Part shown: piece after piece, positions 52,577 through 62,364 of the stretch
Position numbering within the stretch: the first letter of the stretch is position 1
How the letters are laid out: each line of letters opens with the position of its first letter
Origin: Grimontia indica
GTDB lineage: Bacteria; Pseudomonadota; Gammaproteobacteria; Enterobacterales; Vibrionaceae
Assembly (NCBI RefSeq): GCF_000333895.2
Contig: NZ_ANFM02000018.1
Coordinates: forward strand, 186,001-250,000
Direction of reading: 5' to 3'
Length of the DNA stretch: 64,000 bases
Program-made: the position numbers and the translations under genes
Notes under the pieces: model-generated
Told to the model about the DNA's origin: nothing
What the model saw: the letters and a program-made list of their open reading frames with translations, nothing else
The model's database searches: none

Positions 52577-54262
52577 ATGACAGGAACATCTGTATTAATT
52601 AATTTGTTGGGAGGCGTGGCACTGCTGCTGTTTGGTCTTGCGCTGGTCAAAGAGCATGTATTGAAAACCTTTGGCGGAAAAATTCGTCGAAGTTTGGGAC
52701 GATCTGCGTTTAACCGCTGGCGTGGTTTTGGTGTCGGACTAGGTGTGACATGTCTACTGCAAAGCAGCACAGCCACGGCCCTACTGGCCAGTTCGCTAGG
52801 TAGCCAAGGGTTAGCTACAGCAAGCGGTTTGGCGATTTTACTTGGCGCGGATGTCGGTACCACTTTGGTGGCTAAACTTCTGACATTCGATTTGAGTTGG
52901 CTTCAGCCTGTTCTGTTGTTTGTTGGTTTTATTGTCATGTCTTCAGGTAAGAAGGATAAAACCAAGCATATTGGCCGAATCATGATTGGCCTTGGCATTA
53001 TGCTGCTGGCATTGAAAATCATCGTTTCAACGTCTGTCCCTATGCGCGACTCTGTGGCGATACAATCTTTGATGGGAGCGCTTAGCGATGAGCCAATGTT
53101 GGCTGTTATCGTCGGTATGTGTATTGCGTTTCTGGTGCATTCGAGTCTTGCAACCGTGTTGCTCATAGTGGCAATGGCAGGTTCTGGTGTGATTACCCTG
53201 CAAGGAGGAATGGCACTGATTTTGGGCGCAAACCTAGGTGCTGCCCTTCCGGCGGTGATGAATACGGTCAATGCAACGCCGGAAATTCGACGGGTACCTC
53301 TGGGGAATCTTGGCTTTCGTGCGTTTGGTGTCGTGATTACCTTACCTTTGCTGGACGTATTGAGTTCAACAGCCTTGTTTGCGTCTAATGAGCCCGCAGT
53401 GGTACTCGTTAACTTCCACCTTTTTTTCAACATCATGTTGGCGATAACATTTTTGCCCTTGGTGACGCCTTGCGCACGTTTACTTGAAAAATGGGTGCCT
53501 GCTAATACCTTGGATAAGGCAGACAACAAACCCCGTTATCTGGATAGAAAAGCTTTTCGCACGCCTTCTGTGGCATTGTCTAATACTGTGCGAGAGGTGC
53601 TGAGAATGGGGGATTTGCTGAGAGGCATGCTGGATGGTGCATTTGAGGCGTTGAATACCCGTAACTCTGCGCAGTTACAGCACATTAAGCGCTCGGATGA
53701 CTTAGTTGATGAGTACTACGAGAAAATAAATCTCTATTTAACGGAGCTCAGTCGTCAGGATATTCCTAAGAAGTATCGCCGCCGTTGCTATCGCATTTCG
53801 TCATACACGACGAACTTGGAACATGCCGGTGACATTCTTGAGTACAGCATGACAGAAGTTATCAATAAGATTATCCAACAAAATATTCTGTTGCCTGATT
53901 ATGAGCGCAAAGCGATTGATGAACTGAAGAACTGCATTTACCGTAATATGGAACTCGCCTTCAGCGTGCTACTCACTGGTGATGTGAACAATGCGCGTGC
54001 GTTAATTGAACAGAAGAGCGTAGTAAAAAACATTGAGCGCGAGGCAATACTGGCTCATCAAAAAGGCCTCCGTGATCAGACGATTACCGTTGTTGCTGGT
54101 AGCTCTTTGTATTTGGATTTATTGAGAGATTTAATCCGTATCAACTCTCACTTTACGTCTATTGCGTACCCTATTTTGGATCAAGCGGGCGAGTTAAGAG
54201 CCAGCAGATTGAAAAATACCCAAGCGGAACCAACGATTAATAGCAATGAATCTCCAACGTAA
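52577..54262 (+). CDS. Na+/phosphate symporter family protein (NptA/YjbB-like)
   Basis: 561 residues. The N-terminal half has two copies of the Na/Pi-cotransporter unit with QSSTATALLASSLG (about 57-70) and HSSLATVLLIVAMAGSG (about 186-202), each inside a GANLGAA/GADVGTT context. The C-terminal about 200 residues are a PhoU-like helical domain (RMGDLLRGMLDGAFEAL onwards), as in YjbB. It would move phosphate across the inner membrane, possibly as an exporter. Followed after 31 bases by a histidine phosphatase. Confidence 0.88.
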   Translation: MTGTSVLINLLGGVALLLFGLALVKEHVLKTFGGKIRRSLGRSAFNRWRGFGVGLGVTCLLQSSTATALLASSLGSQGLATASGLAILLGADVGTTLVAKLLTFDLSWLQPVLLFVGFIVMSSGKKDKTKHIGRIMIGLGIMLLALKIIVSTSVPMRDSVAIQSLMGALSDEPMLAVIVGMCIAFLVHSSLATVLLIVAMAGSGVITLQGGMALILGANLGAALPAVMNTVNATPEIRRVPLGNLGFRAFGVVITLPLLDVLSSTALFASNEPAVVLVNFHLFFNIMLAITFLPLVTPCARLLEKWVPANTLDKADNKPRYLDRKAFRTPSVALSNTVREVLRMGDLLRGMLDGAFEALNTRNSAQLQHIKRSDDLVDEYYEKINLYLTELSRQDIPKKYRRRCYRISSYTTNLEHAGDILEYSMTEVINKIIQQNILLPDYERKAIDELKNCIYRNMELAFSVLLTGDVNNARALIEQKSVVKNIEREAILAHQKGLRDQTITVVAGSSLYLDLLRDLIRINSHFTSIAYPILDQAGELRASRLKNTQAEPTINSNESPT

Positions 54263-54293
54263 GGTTGCTTGAGTTTTCACTAAGGAAGGAAGA

Positions 54294-54887
54294 ATGACCG
54301 TTTTCAAGAATACTTACCTCATCATGCGCCATGGGCAGAGTGAAGCAAATGTGGCTGATATCGTGGTCAGTGACCCAGAGATTGGTTGCTTAAATTACGG
54401 GTTATCACCACTTGGCCAAAGTCAGGCGAAGGAATCTGCAATAGGATACGGTGGCCAGCCGATAGATGTGATTATTTGTTCTGACTTCAAGCGCACGAAA
54501 GAAACGGCAGGTATTGTGGCGAGTGTTCTTTCACTTCCGGATCCGATCGAAGACATTAGACTTCGCGAACGCTTTTTTGGTGAGTGGGAGGGGCATTCGT
54601 CTTCTGCCTATGAAAATGTTTGGGCGAAAGATCTTCAGGACTCTAACCAGAGCTTTAATGGTGTTGAGAGCACAATGAGCGTGCGAAACCGCTCAGTAAG
54701 CTTAATAACAGATCTGGAAACCCAATATGAGAACAAGGTGATTCTTCTGGTCGCCCACGGTGACATTTTGCAGATCATGAAGTCTGCTTTTCATGGTATT
54801 GAACCTGGCCAACACCGCTCGTTGCCGCATCATGAAACAGGTGAGATGAAACTGTTGACCTCCATCGGCGAGGAATGTTCTTTTTAA
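54294..54887 (+). CDS. Histidine phosphatase family protein (phosphoglycerate mutase-like)
   Basis: 197 residues. The catalytic RHG motif is in LIMRHGQSEAN (His about 13); the acid FFGEWEGHS and the second His in LLVAHGDILQIM complete the branch-1 active site. Substrate unknown. AAGGAAGGAAG ribosome binding site; likely cotranscribed with the phosphate symporter gene, which fits a phosphate-related role. Convergent overlap of 4 bases with nrfF. Confidence 0.88.
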   Translation: MTVFKNTYLIMRHGQSEANVADIVVSDPEIGCLNYGLSPLGQSQAKESAIGYGGQPIDVIICSDFKRTKETAGIVASVLSLPDPIEDIRLRERFFGEWEGHSSSAYENVWAKDLQDSNQSFNGVESTMSVRNRSVSLITDLETQYENKVILLVAHGDILQIMKSAFHGIEPGQHRSLPHHETGEMKLLTSIGEECSF

Positions 54888-55333
54888 GGCTGACTGTCTT
54901 TCTGCAGCCATTTTGCTTTCCTGAAAATTACAAGTGAAAGTGCGGCCAAAATAAATAAAGGCCCTAGCCATAAAAGGGCTGTGTGGCTATTGAAAGGGGG
55001 CTGGTAATGCACCATGTCCCCAAAACGGTATGTCATATATTCCACAATCTGTTTCTCAGAGGTACCGGCTTCCACTTGTTCGTAAACCTTCAAAAGTAAG
55101 TCCTGTGCAACGGGGGAGTTGGACTCAATTAGATTTTGATTCTGACATTGAGGGCACCTCAGTTCTTTCCCTAGCTTTAATGCTAGACGCTGGTTTTCTA
55201 AGGAGGAAAACTGAAATGTTTCAGCATTCTGCTGGCGGGTTTGTGTTTCCACCATTGCTGATGAATGCGCGCTAAAGGATAAGAGAGCAAAGCCACTCAG
55301 AAGCCATAAGACAAAGAAGTATCCCTTTCGCAT
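54884..55333 (-). CDS. nrfF: Cytochrome c maturation haem-lyase subunit NrfF (CcmH-like)
   Basis: 149 residues. Thiol-reducing subunit with the CcmH/NrfF motif LRCPQCQNQNL (Cys pair about 59-62) between a signal peptide (SFALL to SSA, about 1-26) and a C-terminal membrane helix (LLWLGPLFILAALSLVIF). Works with the NrfE ligase to attach haem, in the case of NrfA to the special CWSCK site. Last gene of the nrfBCDE operon; its start follows the thioredoxin-like gene directly. Confidence 0.9.
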   Translation of the reverse strand: MRKGYFFVLWLLSGFALLSFSAHSSAMVETQTRQQNAETFQFSSLENQRLALKLGKELRCPQCQNQNLIESNSPVAQDLLLKVYEQVEAGTSEKQIVEYMTYRFGDMVHYQPPFNSHTALLWLGPLFILAALSLVIFRKAKWLQKDSQP

Positions 55334-55879
55334 TTACGACCCTTCCTTTTTACTGGTGATGTCATCAATACGTGGCTGGAATTCACGTTGCCAGATGCCT
55401 TCATCCAAAATCCCAATGTGGCGAAACATCAGTGTACCTTCTCGGTCAATCAAATAGGTTTCAGGCGTAACGATGCTGCCAAGTTCAAGAGCCAGTGAGC
55501 CTTGGGGATCATAAATGACAGTTTGATAGGGGTCACCAGTCTCTTTGAGCACTGAGATAGCGGCATTTTTTTTATCGCGATAGTTGAGACCAACTATCGG
55601 AATGCCGGCTGATTTCAGGCTCATCAAATAGTTTTGCTCGGCCTTGCATGAAGAACACCAGGACGCCCATATATTCAAAAGTAGCCAATCATTTTGGAAA
55701 AGCGTTTGATCGACCGATTCACCCGAGCGCAATGTGGTGAGCAAGAATTGTGGTACGGGTTTCCCTTTCATCGCAAACGGCGGATTGTTGTTCGGGTCTT
55801 CACTGTGTTGAAGGCCCCAGAATAAGGCCGTGCTGAGCGCGAATCCGCCGATAAGAGGTAGTAAAAGCTTATACTTCAT
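55334..55879 (-). CDS. Thioredoxin-like protein of the nrf operon (CcmG/DsbE-like)
   Basis: 181 residues. An N-terminal membrane anchor (about 4-20) and a periplasmic thioredoxin fold with active site WASWCSSCKAE (Cys about 75-78) and cis-Pro region VTPETYLIDREG. It would keep apocytochrome cysteines reduced for haem attachment. Starts 11 bases inside nrfE. E. coli nrf lacks this gene, but Pasteurellaceae and Vibrionaceae clusters carry such a DsbE-like member. Confidence 0.88.
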   Translation of the reverse strand: MKYKLLLPLIGGFALSTALFWGLQHSEDPNNNPPFAMKGKPVPQFLLTTLRSGESVDQTLFQNDWLLLNIWASWCSSCKAEQNYLMSLKSAGIPIVGLNYRDKKNAAISVLKETGDPYQTVIYDPQGSLALELGSIVTPETYLIDREGTLMFRHIGILDEGIWQREFQPRIDDITSKKEGS

Positions 55880-57809
55880 AGTGTTTGTATTGTTTAGCTG
55901 GATTGGTTTGATTAGCCGCGGGAGAGGTTGGCATAAGCTTTCTCAATGCCCCTAAAAATCCCGCCAGCATCATGATAAAACCACCTACCCAGAGCAAGTG
56001 GACAAAGGGTTTTATTTGAATCCTCACAGCGTAGGTGTGTGCATCAAACTTACTGCCAAGAGTTACATACACATCACTGAGTACATCGCGGAGCACACCA
56101 GCCTCAGACATATTCATGGTGCGCACCGTGTAATGGCGTTTTTCGGGTTTCACATGGCCAATGACCGAACCATTTTTTCTGACTTCCATAGTAATACGTT
56201 CAGCCGTGTAATTAGGCCCGATATGCCATGAACTTCCCTGATGGATTAATGAATATGTGCCAAGGATAACCGTTGAACCCCGTGTCATTTTGAGACTGGT
56301 TTCATTGCTGAATCCTGTGAGTAATGTTGCGCCTAAAAAGGTCACCGCTAAGCCTGTGTGCCCAAGAACCATAACCCATGTTCTTAGCGCTTTAGCCTGT
56401 GTCATTATCGCGCTGGCACCTGAAATCAACAGGACGAAACCAGCCAGAATGGCGAAAAATACCAGCAAAGAAAAAGGGATTTGGTAAAAACGTGATAAGG
56501 CATAGTTTGAGGCCAATGCTATCAGTGATGCAATGAGCAACAGGGCAATCTGTCTTGGTAAGGATAGGCTTTGCACTGTGCTATAAGCGGCGGAAAAAGC
56601 AACCATGATAGCCAAAGGTACGAAGAGAGAATTGAAGTAAGGGGCACCTACTGACAAGGTACCTAAACCCATCGCGGCGTACACCATTGGATAAAAAGTA
56701 CCGAGCATAACTATCAGCATCATGGATGACAGCAATCCTGCAGAAATAGTCATCCATAAGGCTAAGGTGTTACCACCCGTATTTACTGAGCTATCTTTGG
56801 CAAGGTGAGCGCCTCTTAATGCGAACAGAAAGAGGGCAGGAATCAGCAGTATCGTCAAAATGAGCAATAGTCCACTACCACGCATTGGATCAGACGCAAA
56901 GGCATGGACAGACGTCAATACACCGGAGCGCACAATGAAGGTACCCAAAATGCTCAGTGCAAATGTGATGATGGCAAGAAGCAGCGACCAACTGACCAGT
57001 TTGTTGTTTCGCTCTGTGGCAATAAGGCAGTGAATGAGCGCCGTAGCAGTCAGCCAGGGTAGAAGGGAGGCATTTTCAACGGGGTCCCAGAACCACCATC
57101 CTCCCCATCCTAGTTCGTGATAAGCCCACCAGGAACCGATACCGATACCCACAGTGAGAAACGCCCAGGTAATTAGTGTCCACTGGCGGCATTGACCTAC
57201 CCATACTTTTGCAGGTGATCGAGTCAGTAAAGCAGCTATAGCGAAGGCAAAAGGCACGGCAAATCCGATATAACCCAGATACAGTAACGGTGGATGCAGG
57301 ATGAGGCCGATATCCTGGAGCATCGGGTTTAGGTCACGTCCTTCAAGCGGAGAAGGAATTTGGCGTAAAAACGGATTGGATAGCCATAGGCAATAAATGC
57401 CCAGTAACAAGACGGTGGTGCTCAATACAAAACGGGTTGCGTTGGCGTAGTCGGCGGGCAAGCGTTTGTCCCTTGAAACCAGTGATGACCAGCCAGATAA
57501 CGCCAATACCATAAATAGGAATGAGCCTTCATGGCCTCCCCATACTGCAGCAATTTTGAAGGCTATGGGTAACGCGCTGTTCGAATGTTGCGCGACGTAA
57601 CGCACAGAAAAATCGTCCAGATAAAAGCATGCAGCCAATATGAAGGTGGCCATTAAAATAGCGGAAAAGCCGATGCTAAGTAATTGGGGAACCAAGTTTG
57701 AAAGGCTGGTCACTGGCGTTTTCAACATGCTGCAACCGGAAAGCAAACTGGCAACCATGGTGGAGGCGATGCCGAGAATAAGAAGAATGTGACCGATTTC
57801 AGCAAGCAT
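55869..57809 (-). CDS. nrfE: Cytochrome c haem ligase NrfE (CcmF-like)
   Basis: 646-residue polytopic protein with about 14-15 helices. The tryptophan-rich WWD signature is readable: WAYHELGWGGWWFWDPVENA (about 233-252), with four candidate haem-ligand histidines nearby including VWGGHEGSFLFM at the N-terminal side. Specialised CcmF homologue for NrfA. A 10-bp hairpin precedes it (57845-57875), separating it from nrfD. Confidence 0.93.
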   Translation of the reverse strand: MLAEIGHILLILGIASTMVASLLSGCSMLKTPVTSLSNLVPQLLSIGFSAILMATFILAACFYLDDFSVRYVAQHSNSALPIAFKIAAVWGGHEGSFLFMVLALSGWSSLVSRDKRLPADYANATRFVLSTTVLLLGIYCLWLSNPFLRQIPSPLEGRDLNPMLQDIGLILHPPLLYLGYIGFAVPFAFAIAALLTRSPAKVWVGQCRQWTLITWAFLTVGIGIGSWWAYHELGWGGWWFWDPVENASLLPWLTATALIHCLIATERNNKLVSWSLLLAIITFALSILGTFIVRSGVLTSVHAFASDPMRGSGLLLILTILLIPALFLFALRGAHLAKDSSVNTGGNTLALWMTISAGLLSSMMLIVMLGTFYPMVYAAMGLGTLSVGAPYFNSLFVPLAIMVAFSAAYSTVQSLSLPRQIALLLIASLIALASNYALSRFYQIPFSLLVFFAILAGFVLLISGASAIMTQAKALRTWVMVLGHTGLAVTFLGATLLTGFSNETSLKMTRGSTVILGTYSLIHQGSSWHIGPNYTAERITMEVRKNGSVIGHVKPEKRHYTVRTMNMSEAGVLRDVLSDVYVTLGSKFDAHTYAVRIQIKPFVHLLWVGGFIMMLAGFLGALRKLMPTSPAANQTNPAKQYKHYEV

Positions 57810-57844
57810 AGGGAAATTTTCTTTTCATCGTTGGAACAAGAAAT

Positions 57845-57875
57845 GCCTTACCCACCGAGAGGGAGTGGGTAAGGC
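57845..57875 (-). terminator. Intercistronic hairpin between nrfD and nrfE
   Basis: Perfect 10-bp stem GCCTTACCCA / TGGGTAAGGC with an 11-base loop, in the 74-base gap between nrfD and nrfE. The following minus-strand sequence (ATTTCTTGTT) is only loosely T-rich, so partial termination or mRNA processing/stability control that lowers nrfE-F output is more likely than full termination. Confidence 0.6.
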
Positions 57876-57883
57876 GGTATCGA

Positions 57884-58849
57884 CTACACGGTTGTCATTT
57901 GTCCCGCGTAGAGGATAAAGGTACGAAGCATTAATACACCTATCAGGCTCAAGGTGGTGACCATCGCCAGAAAACTGGTACGGTGTTTAACTTCGCTAGG
58001 GCTGACGGCATTTAGCGTCAGTGGAACAATCATGCCAAGGCCAATCACACCAAACCAGAACCAGTTAGACCAGAATCCTCCGCCAATAGCTGCAAGCACA
58101 GCCACTTCTTTCTGACCGCCGCCAAAGTAAAGGCCAGAGAAGAAGGCAAACAACACAAATAGTTCAAACAGCACGACCGGACGTTCAAAACGGTGGATCC
58201 AGCTGACAGAAGGACTACTCATTGGCTCCTTAAAGCCGACCACGCCCACAAGTAAACATGCGGCAGCGCCCGAGGATAGGCTGGAAAATAGGAACAGAAT
58301 CGGTAGCACGGGGTTGTTGAGTAGCGGATAGGTTTTCAGTGCAGAGAGCAGGAAGCCAGTATAAGCAGCGAGAATAACCGCCAGAATCGCCAGCGTGACT
58401 TCAAGTCCATTTTCAAAGCGTTTACACGCATTCAGAATGGCACTCGCGCCGGGGATTTTTTCTATCAGAGAACCCATGACACGTTGAATATCTTCGATGA
58501 AGATTCCTGCCAGCCATGCGAACAGCACCGCCATATAGATCTGGAACAAAATGACACCCATCGACATGACTGACGTTGGGTTGTAATAAATCATTATTTT
58601 CCAGAACTCGAGCGGTTTGGTCAGGTGAAAAACAAGGATCAACAGGCCGACAATAATGCCCATTGGGGCGAGAATAGCAGTGGCACGGATGATACCGTTT
58701 TTGGACGCATCGCCTTCGATGACGTTGCGTTTAAGGTACACCGAAATCATGGCCGCACCCGCTGACATACCAGCCAGGAATAGGTAAACCGCGATAATCC
58801 AATCCCAGACCAGAGAGTCAAAATAAAAGGCTTGTTCTATGGTACTCAT
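57884..58849 (-). CDS. nrfD: Nitrite reductase membrane subunit NrfD
   Basis: 321 residues, eight to nine membrane helices, member of the NrfD/PsrC quinol dehydrogenase family. It oxidises menaquinol and passes electrons to NrfC. The N-terminal WDWIIAVYLFLAGMSAGAAMISVYL is the family's first helix, and LFLFSSLSSGAAACLL falls in the middle. Start overlaps the nrfC stop (ATGA). Confidence 0.92.
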   Translation of the reverse strand: MSTIEQAFYFDSLVWDWIIAVYLFLAGMSAGAAMISVYLKRNVIEGDASKNGIIRATAILAPMGIIVGLLILVFHLTKPLEFWKIMIYYNPTSVMSMGVILFQIYMAVLFAWLAGIFIEDIQRVMGSLIEKIPGASAILNACKRFENGLEVTLAILAVILAAYTGFLLSALKTYPLLNNPVLPILFLFSSLSSGAAACLLVGVVGFKEPMSSPSVSWIHRFERPVVLFELFVLFAFFSGLYFGGGQKEVAVLAAIGGGFWSNWFWFGVIGLGMIVPLTLNAVSPSEVKHRTSFLAMVTTLSLIGVLMLRTFILYAGQMTTV

Positions 58850-59535
58850 CCTTTAATCTCCCCTGCGTTGTGCGGCACTTTGTAGAGCTGTGGTGCCGTG
58901 CCAAGGTGCGCTTTGTCACGATAGACAGTCTTTTGTTCCAGCAATTGTGAAACATTGCTTTGTGGGTCGTTTAAATCGCCGAACGTCAGTGCTTTAGTCG
59001 GACAAGACTCGACACAAGCGGGTTCCTTGCCTTCAGCAAGGTTGGTGTGACGGCAGAAATCACACTTATCCGCCGCTTTCGTTTCCGGATGGAAGAAACG
59101 AACCTGATAAGGACAGGCAGCAAGGCAGTAACCGCAGCCGACACATTTATCCGCGATGACATCAACAATGCCGGTTTCCGGATCTTTAACTGCAGCGCCA
59201 GTAGGGCATACATACACGCATGGTGCGTTTTCGCAGTGCTGGCAGGAAACGCGTGTGAAACCATACTTTACGTTTGGATATTCACCGACGGGTTCGGTAC
59301 GGATAATCTCAAGGCGGGATACACCTTCAGGAACCTTGTTCACGGTACGACATGCGTCGGTGCAGGCAGTACAGCCAATGCAAAGCCCTTCATCATGGAC
59401 CATGCCATAACGTTTGTTTTGTACTTCTTCGCTTGCTGCTAAGACAGGGCGACTGATCACCTGAGTACCCGCTACACCGGTGGTGAAAATAACAGCGCCT
59501 GCGCTGGTAAGGAATTGGCGTCTTGAACAACTCAT
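58846..59535 (-). CDS. nrfC: Nitrite reductase iron-sulfur subunit NrfC
   Basis: 229 residues from the ATG at 59535, which has GGAGGAAG and overlaps the nrfB stop by 4 bases; a longer frame to 59574 is not needed. The N-terminus has a Tat signal (SRRQFLTSAG). Four [4Fe-4S] clusters are indicated by CIGCTACTDAC, CQHCENAPCVYVC, CVGCGYCLAAC and CDFC followed by CVESC. Transfers electrons from NrfD to NrfB in the periplasm. Confidence 0.94.
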   Translation of the reverse strand: MSCSRRQFLTSAGAVIFTTGVAGTQVISRPVLAASEEVQNKRYGMVHDEGLCIGCTACTDACRTVNKVPEGVSRLEIIRTEPVGEYPNVKYGFTRVSCQHCENAPCVYVCPTGAAVKDPETGIVDVIADKCVGCGYCLAACPYQVRFFHPETKAADKCDFCRHTNLAEGKEPACVESCPTKALTFGDLNDPQSNVSQLLEQKTVYRDKAHLGTAPQLYKVPHNAGEIKG

Positions 59536-60134
59536 TCTTCTTCCTCCCGCGCTTTTGTCTGGTCGGAATGGCAATCCACGCAGGTTTGGATTTTGTCTTT
59601 GCGCGTAATGCCTTTCATAGGATCTTTCTGCGGATGGACGTCATGGCATGATGAACAGGTAAGGTCGCGGGCGTGAACGTCGTGCGTCCAGTTGGCTTCT
59701 CGCAAATCGGTGGGTTCATGGCACGTTTCACACTGCGCGTTTTGTTGAGTGATCCACTCAATGGAGGCAGCAGGAATATCGGTTCCCTTGACTGACTGGG
59801 AATGATCGAATTTCACCACATCTTCCGCGCCGTCTCGGTGTTTTTCCGTTACACCTGTGTGGCAGTCAATACAGGTCATATTGCGGTTGGTTTTAGGATT
59901 GATGGCCTCACCGTGTGCGCCGGAGAGTTTGTTTTTCTCGTCCTTATGGCATTGGGTACAGGCATAGTCTGGGTTTCTTTGAAACGTGGCCTGAAACTGC
60001 TGTTGGTAAGCCTTTTCACCGGATGGCGCGGGATTCCCTTCGCCTGCAGTGGCAACGTGCATCGATATGCCCCAAAGGCAAAGCGCAGCAATGATGGTTG
60101 CGCTCCAAAAAGGGCTGGCTTTGAGATTGCTCAT
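59532..60134 (-). CDS. nrfB: Pentahaem cytochrome NrfB
   Basis: 200 residues. Signal peptide about 1-30, and exactly five haem-binding motifs: CTQCH, CIDCH, CETCH, CSSCH and CVDCH. Periplasmic electron donor to NrfA. First gene of the minus-strand nrfBCDE operon, divergent from nrfA across a 450-base region. In E. coli nrfA and nrfB share one operon; here they are split and face away. Confidence 0.94.
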   Translation of the reverse strand: MSNLKASPFWSATIIAALCLWGISMHVATAGEGNPAPSGEKAYQQQFQATFQRNPDYACTQCHKDEKNKLSGAHGEAINPKTNRNMTCIDCHTGVTEKHRDGAEDVVKFDHSQSVKGTDIPAASIEWITQQNAQCETCHEPTDLREANWTHDVHARDLTCSSCHDVHPQKDPMKGITRKDKIQTCVDCHSDQTKAREEEE

Positions 60135-60584
60135 TGTTCACCTTTAACAGCCATTTCGCTGAAGGTTCACACCTTTGGCCTGGCTGTATTGTCAGAATTA
60201 CGCGATCTGTCAGGGGCTGGAAAAGCCTTCTAACATTCCCATTAAACTCTGAGAGCACCTTGCGCACAGCCACAACGCCGAGTAGGGATATTAGATGATA
60301 TTCATGGTGCTATTTAAAGAAACCGACCTCTCGGAAGTCACAAACTGTCAAACTAAATGCAACTTTAATGACGTACGTCAATTTTGCGCTTTAAGCGAAA
60401 ATCATTCTCATTTATCGGGTGGTTAAGTAGTCTGAATAAGTGTGACAGTAACCCAAATAATCGCCAATTAACCCATAATTTATATGGTTTTTAAGTAACA
60501 TATATCTTGCTCCGATAGCATTATCTGCACACCCGAAATCACAACGCCGGTTGGACGATAATTCAAAATATTGGAGGCAATGCT
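60135..60584. promoter_or_regulatory. Divergent nrfB/nrfA control region
   Basis: 450 bases with promoters for both nrf units. Candidate sites: a perfect 12-bp palindrome TGACGTACGTCA at 60369-60380, which on the minus strand reads as TTGAC-N4-GTCAT, a partial match to the FNR box TTGAT-N4-ATCAA; and GAAAATCATTCTCATTTATC at 60397-60416, a moderate match to a Fur box. Oxygen and iron control would both make sense for a haem-rich anaerobic nitrite reductase, but neither site is proven. No coding frame with support. Confidence 0.45.
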
Positions 60585-62030
60585 GTGAGCATTCAGTCGG
60601 CAATTCGAACCTTTTCCGCCTGCTTTATGGGGGCGGCGCTAGGTATCTCTATTCTTGGGTATTCCCATACTGTGATGGCAGATACCACTTCTACAGACGT
60701 AAAACGCGTTGAGGCGCGCAATGACGTTTATCAATCCGTTTTTCCAGAACAATATGACTCTTGGAAAGCAACCAGTGAAAGCCAACACCTAGAAGACGCA
60801 CTTGCGGAAGACCCAAACATGGTGATCATGTGGGCGGGTTATGGCTTTGCCAAAGACTACAACAAAGCGCGTGGGCACTTTTATGCACTTGATGATGTGC
60901 GCAACACTTTACGAACCGGCGCACCGAAAGATGACCAATCAGGGCCTATGCCTATGGCATGTTGGAGCTGTAAAAGTCCGGACGTAGCCCGAGTTATCGA
61001 TGAGCGTGGCGAAGATGGTTATTTCGATGGTAAATGGTCCCGTCTGGGTAGTGAAATCAGCAATACGATCGGATGCGCTGACTGTCATGACACCAAGAGT
61101 GAAGCGTTTGAGCGTGGTGAGCCCGCTTTGAAACTGTCCCGTCCTTATGCTGATCGTGCAATGAATGCCATTCATCAACCTTTCGAAGACCAGACCCGTT
61201 TCACTCAGCAGGCGCAGGTGTGCGGACAGTGCCACGTTGAATACTATTTCTCTGGTCCAACGAAAGCGGTGACATTCCCTTGGGCGCAAGGGACGAATGT
61301 TGACCAGATGGAAGCTTACTTTGATGCGTTGGGCTTTAAAGACTGGACTCACAAGCTTTCTAAAGCACCAATGCTGAAAGCCCAACACCCAGAGTATGAA
61401 ACCTGGCGCGACGGTATTCATGGTAAAAACGATGTCGGTTGTATCGACTGTCACATGCCTAAGGTACAAACAGCGGAAGGGAAGGTGTATACAAGCCACA
61501 AAATTGGCAATCCATTTGACCAGTTTGAAAATACTTGTGCGCAGTGCCATACCCAAAGCAAAGAAACCATGCAGGAAATTGTTTCTACCCGTAAAGCCCA
61601 GGTTCTTAATATGAAGCTGACAGCGGAAAAGCACATTGTGGCAGCACATTTTGAAGCGGCCGCCGCTTGGGAAGCGGGAGCAACTGAAGCTGAAATGGCA
61701 TCTATCCTTCAGGATATCCGACATGCTCAGTGGCGTTGGGATTACGCAATTGCTTCTCACGGAGTCCACATGCATGCACCGGAAGTGGCGCTAAAAGTAT
61801 TGGGTACAGCCGTTGACCGTGCTGCTGATGCCCGTACCAAGCTGGCGCGTCTATTAGCGACCAAAGGTATGACTGAACCAGTTCAGGTCCCTGATATATC
61901 AACCAAAGAGAAGGCTCAAGCTGTATTGGGTATGGATATGGAAACCATGAATATTGAAAAAGCAGATTTCCTGAAAACTGTGATTCCGCAGTGGGAAGAT
62001 GACGCGAAAAAACGTGAAGCATCATACTGA
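60585..62030 (+). CDS. nrfA: Ammonia-forming cytochrome c nitrite reductase NrfA
   Basis: 481 residues. Periplasmic five-haem enzyme reducing nitrite to ammonium with six electrons. The catalytic haem site is CWSCK (126-130) with its lysine ligand; the other four are CADCH, CGQCH, CIDCH and CAQCH, giving the full set. Signal peptide about 1-32 (LGYSHTVMA). Start is GTG at 60585, supported by GGAGG seven bases upstream; no in-frame ATG precedes. Followed by a rho-independent terminator, so it is a single-gene unit, divergent from its electron-donor operon. Confidence 0.96.
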   Translation: MSIQSAIRTFSACFMGAALGISILGYSHTVMADTTSTDVKRVEARNDVYQSVFPEQYDSWKATSESQHLEDALAEDPNMVIMWAGYGFAKDYNKARGHFYALDDVRNTLRTGAPKDDQSGPMPMACWSCKSPDVARVIDERGEDGYFDGKWSRLGSEISNTIGCADCHDTKSEAFERGEPALKLSRPYADRAMNAIHQPFEDQTRFTQQAQVCGQCHVEYYFSGPTKAVTFPWAQGTNVDQMEAYFDALGFKDWTHKLSKAPMLKAQHPEYETWRDGIHGKNDVGCIDCHMPKVQTAEGKVYTSHKIGNPFDQFENTCAQCHTQSKETMQEIVSTRKAQVLNMKLTAEKHIVAAHFEAAAAWEAGATEAEMASILQDIRHAQWRWDYAIASHGVHMHAPEVALKVLGTAVDRAADARTKLARLLATKGMTEPVQVPDISTKEKAQAVLGMDMETMNIEKADFLKTVIPQWEDDAKKREASY

Positions 62031-62047
62031 CTAATACTCCACTGAAG

Positions 62048-62071
62048 AGGGGCCGGTTAATACTGGCCCCT
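62048..62071 (+). terminator. Terminator after nrfA
   Basis: Stem AGGGGCC / GGCCCCT (extended by wobble pairs to nine) with a short loop, followed by TTATTCTTTTC, 18 bases after the nrfA stop. Confidence 0.85.
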
Positions 62072-62364
62072 TTATTCTTTTCACCGTAAACCCTCACGAC
62101 TAAATAACCAAAACTGTTGATAGTTCAAGACGGTACGTCATGTGTCTGTAGCGAGAACATCGTATCACTATTGCTAGCAGTTATTTCTTCTTCGATTTCT
62201 TTCCTGTCTCCTACTTATACTCAAAATATTGTCGTGTTAAATAAATGTTATGCGCGGATGGTTGGCCACTAACAAGCCAATCTTTCATCGCAGGTAATCA
62301 ATATTCTTCGAAGGAGTGATTTAACGCTCCTCATTTCAATACGATCGCTTCGAGGTTCTCCCTT
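62072..62364. promoter_or_regulatory. Region upstream of the arginase gene
   Basis: 293 bases between the nrfA terminator and arginase. A/T-rich around 62120-62250; TTCGAAGGAGTGATTTAACGC at 62309-62329 has GGAGTG but stands far from the start, so the arginase ribosome binding site is probably the weaker GAGGTTCTCCC at 62351. No gene or clear operator seen. Confidence 0.35.

Noticed and set aside
60939-61775. 278-codon frame on the minus strand inside nrfA
   Set aside because: Antisense shadow of a firmly identified five-haem enzyme; low-complexity composition and no family resemblance.
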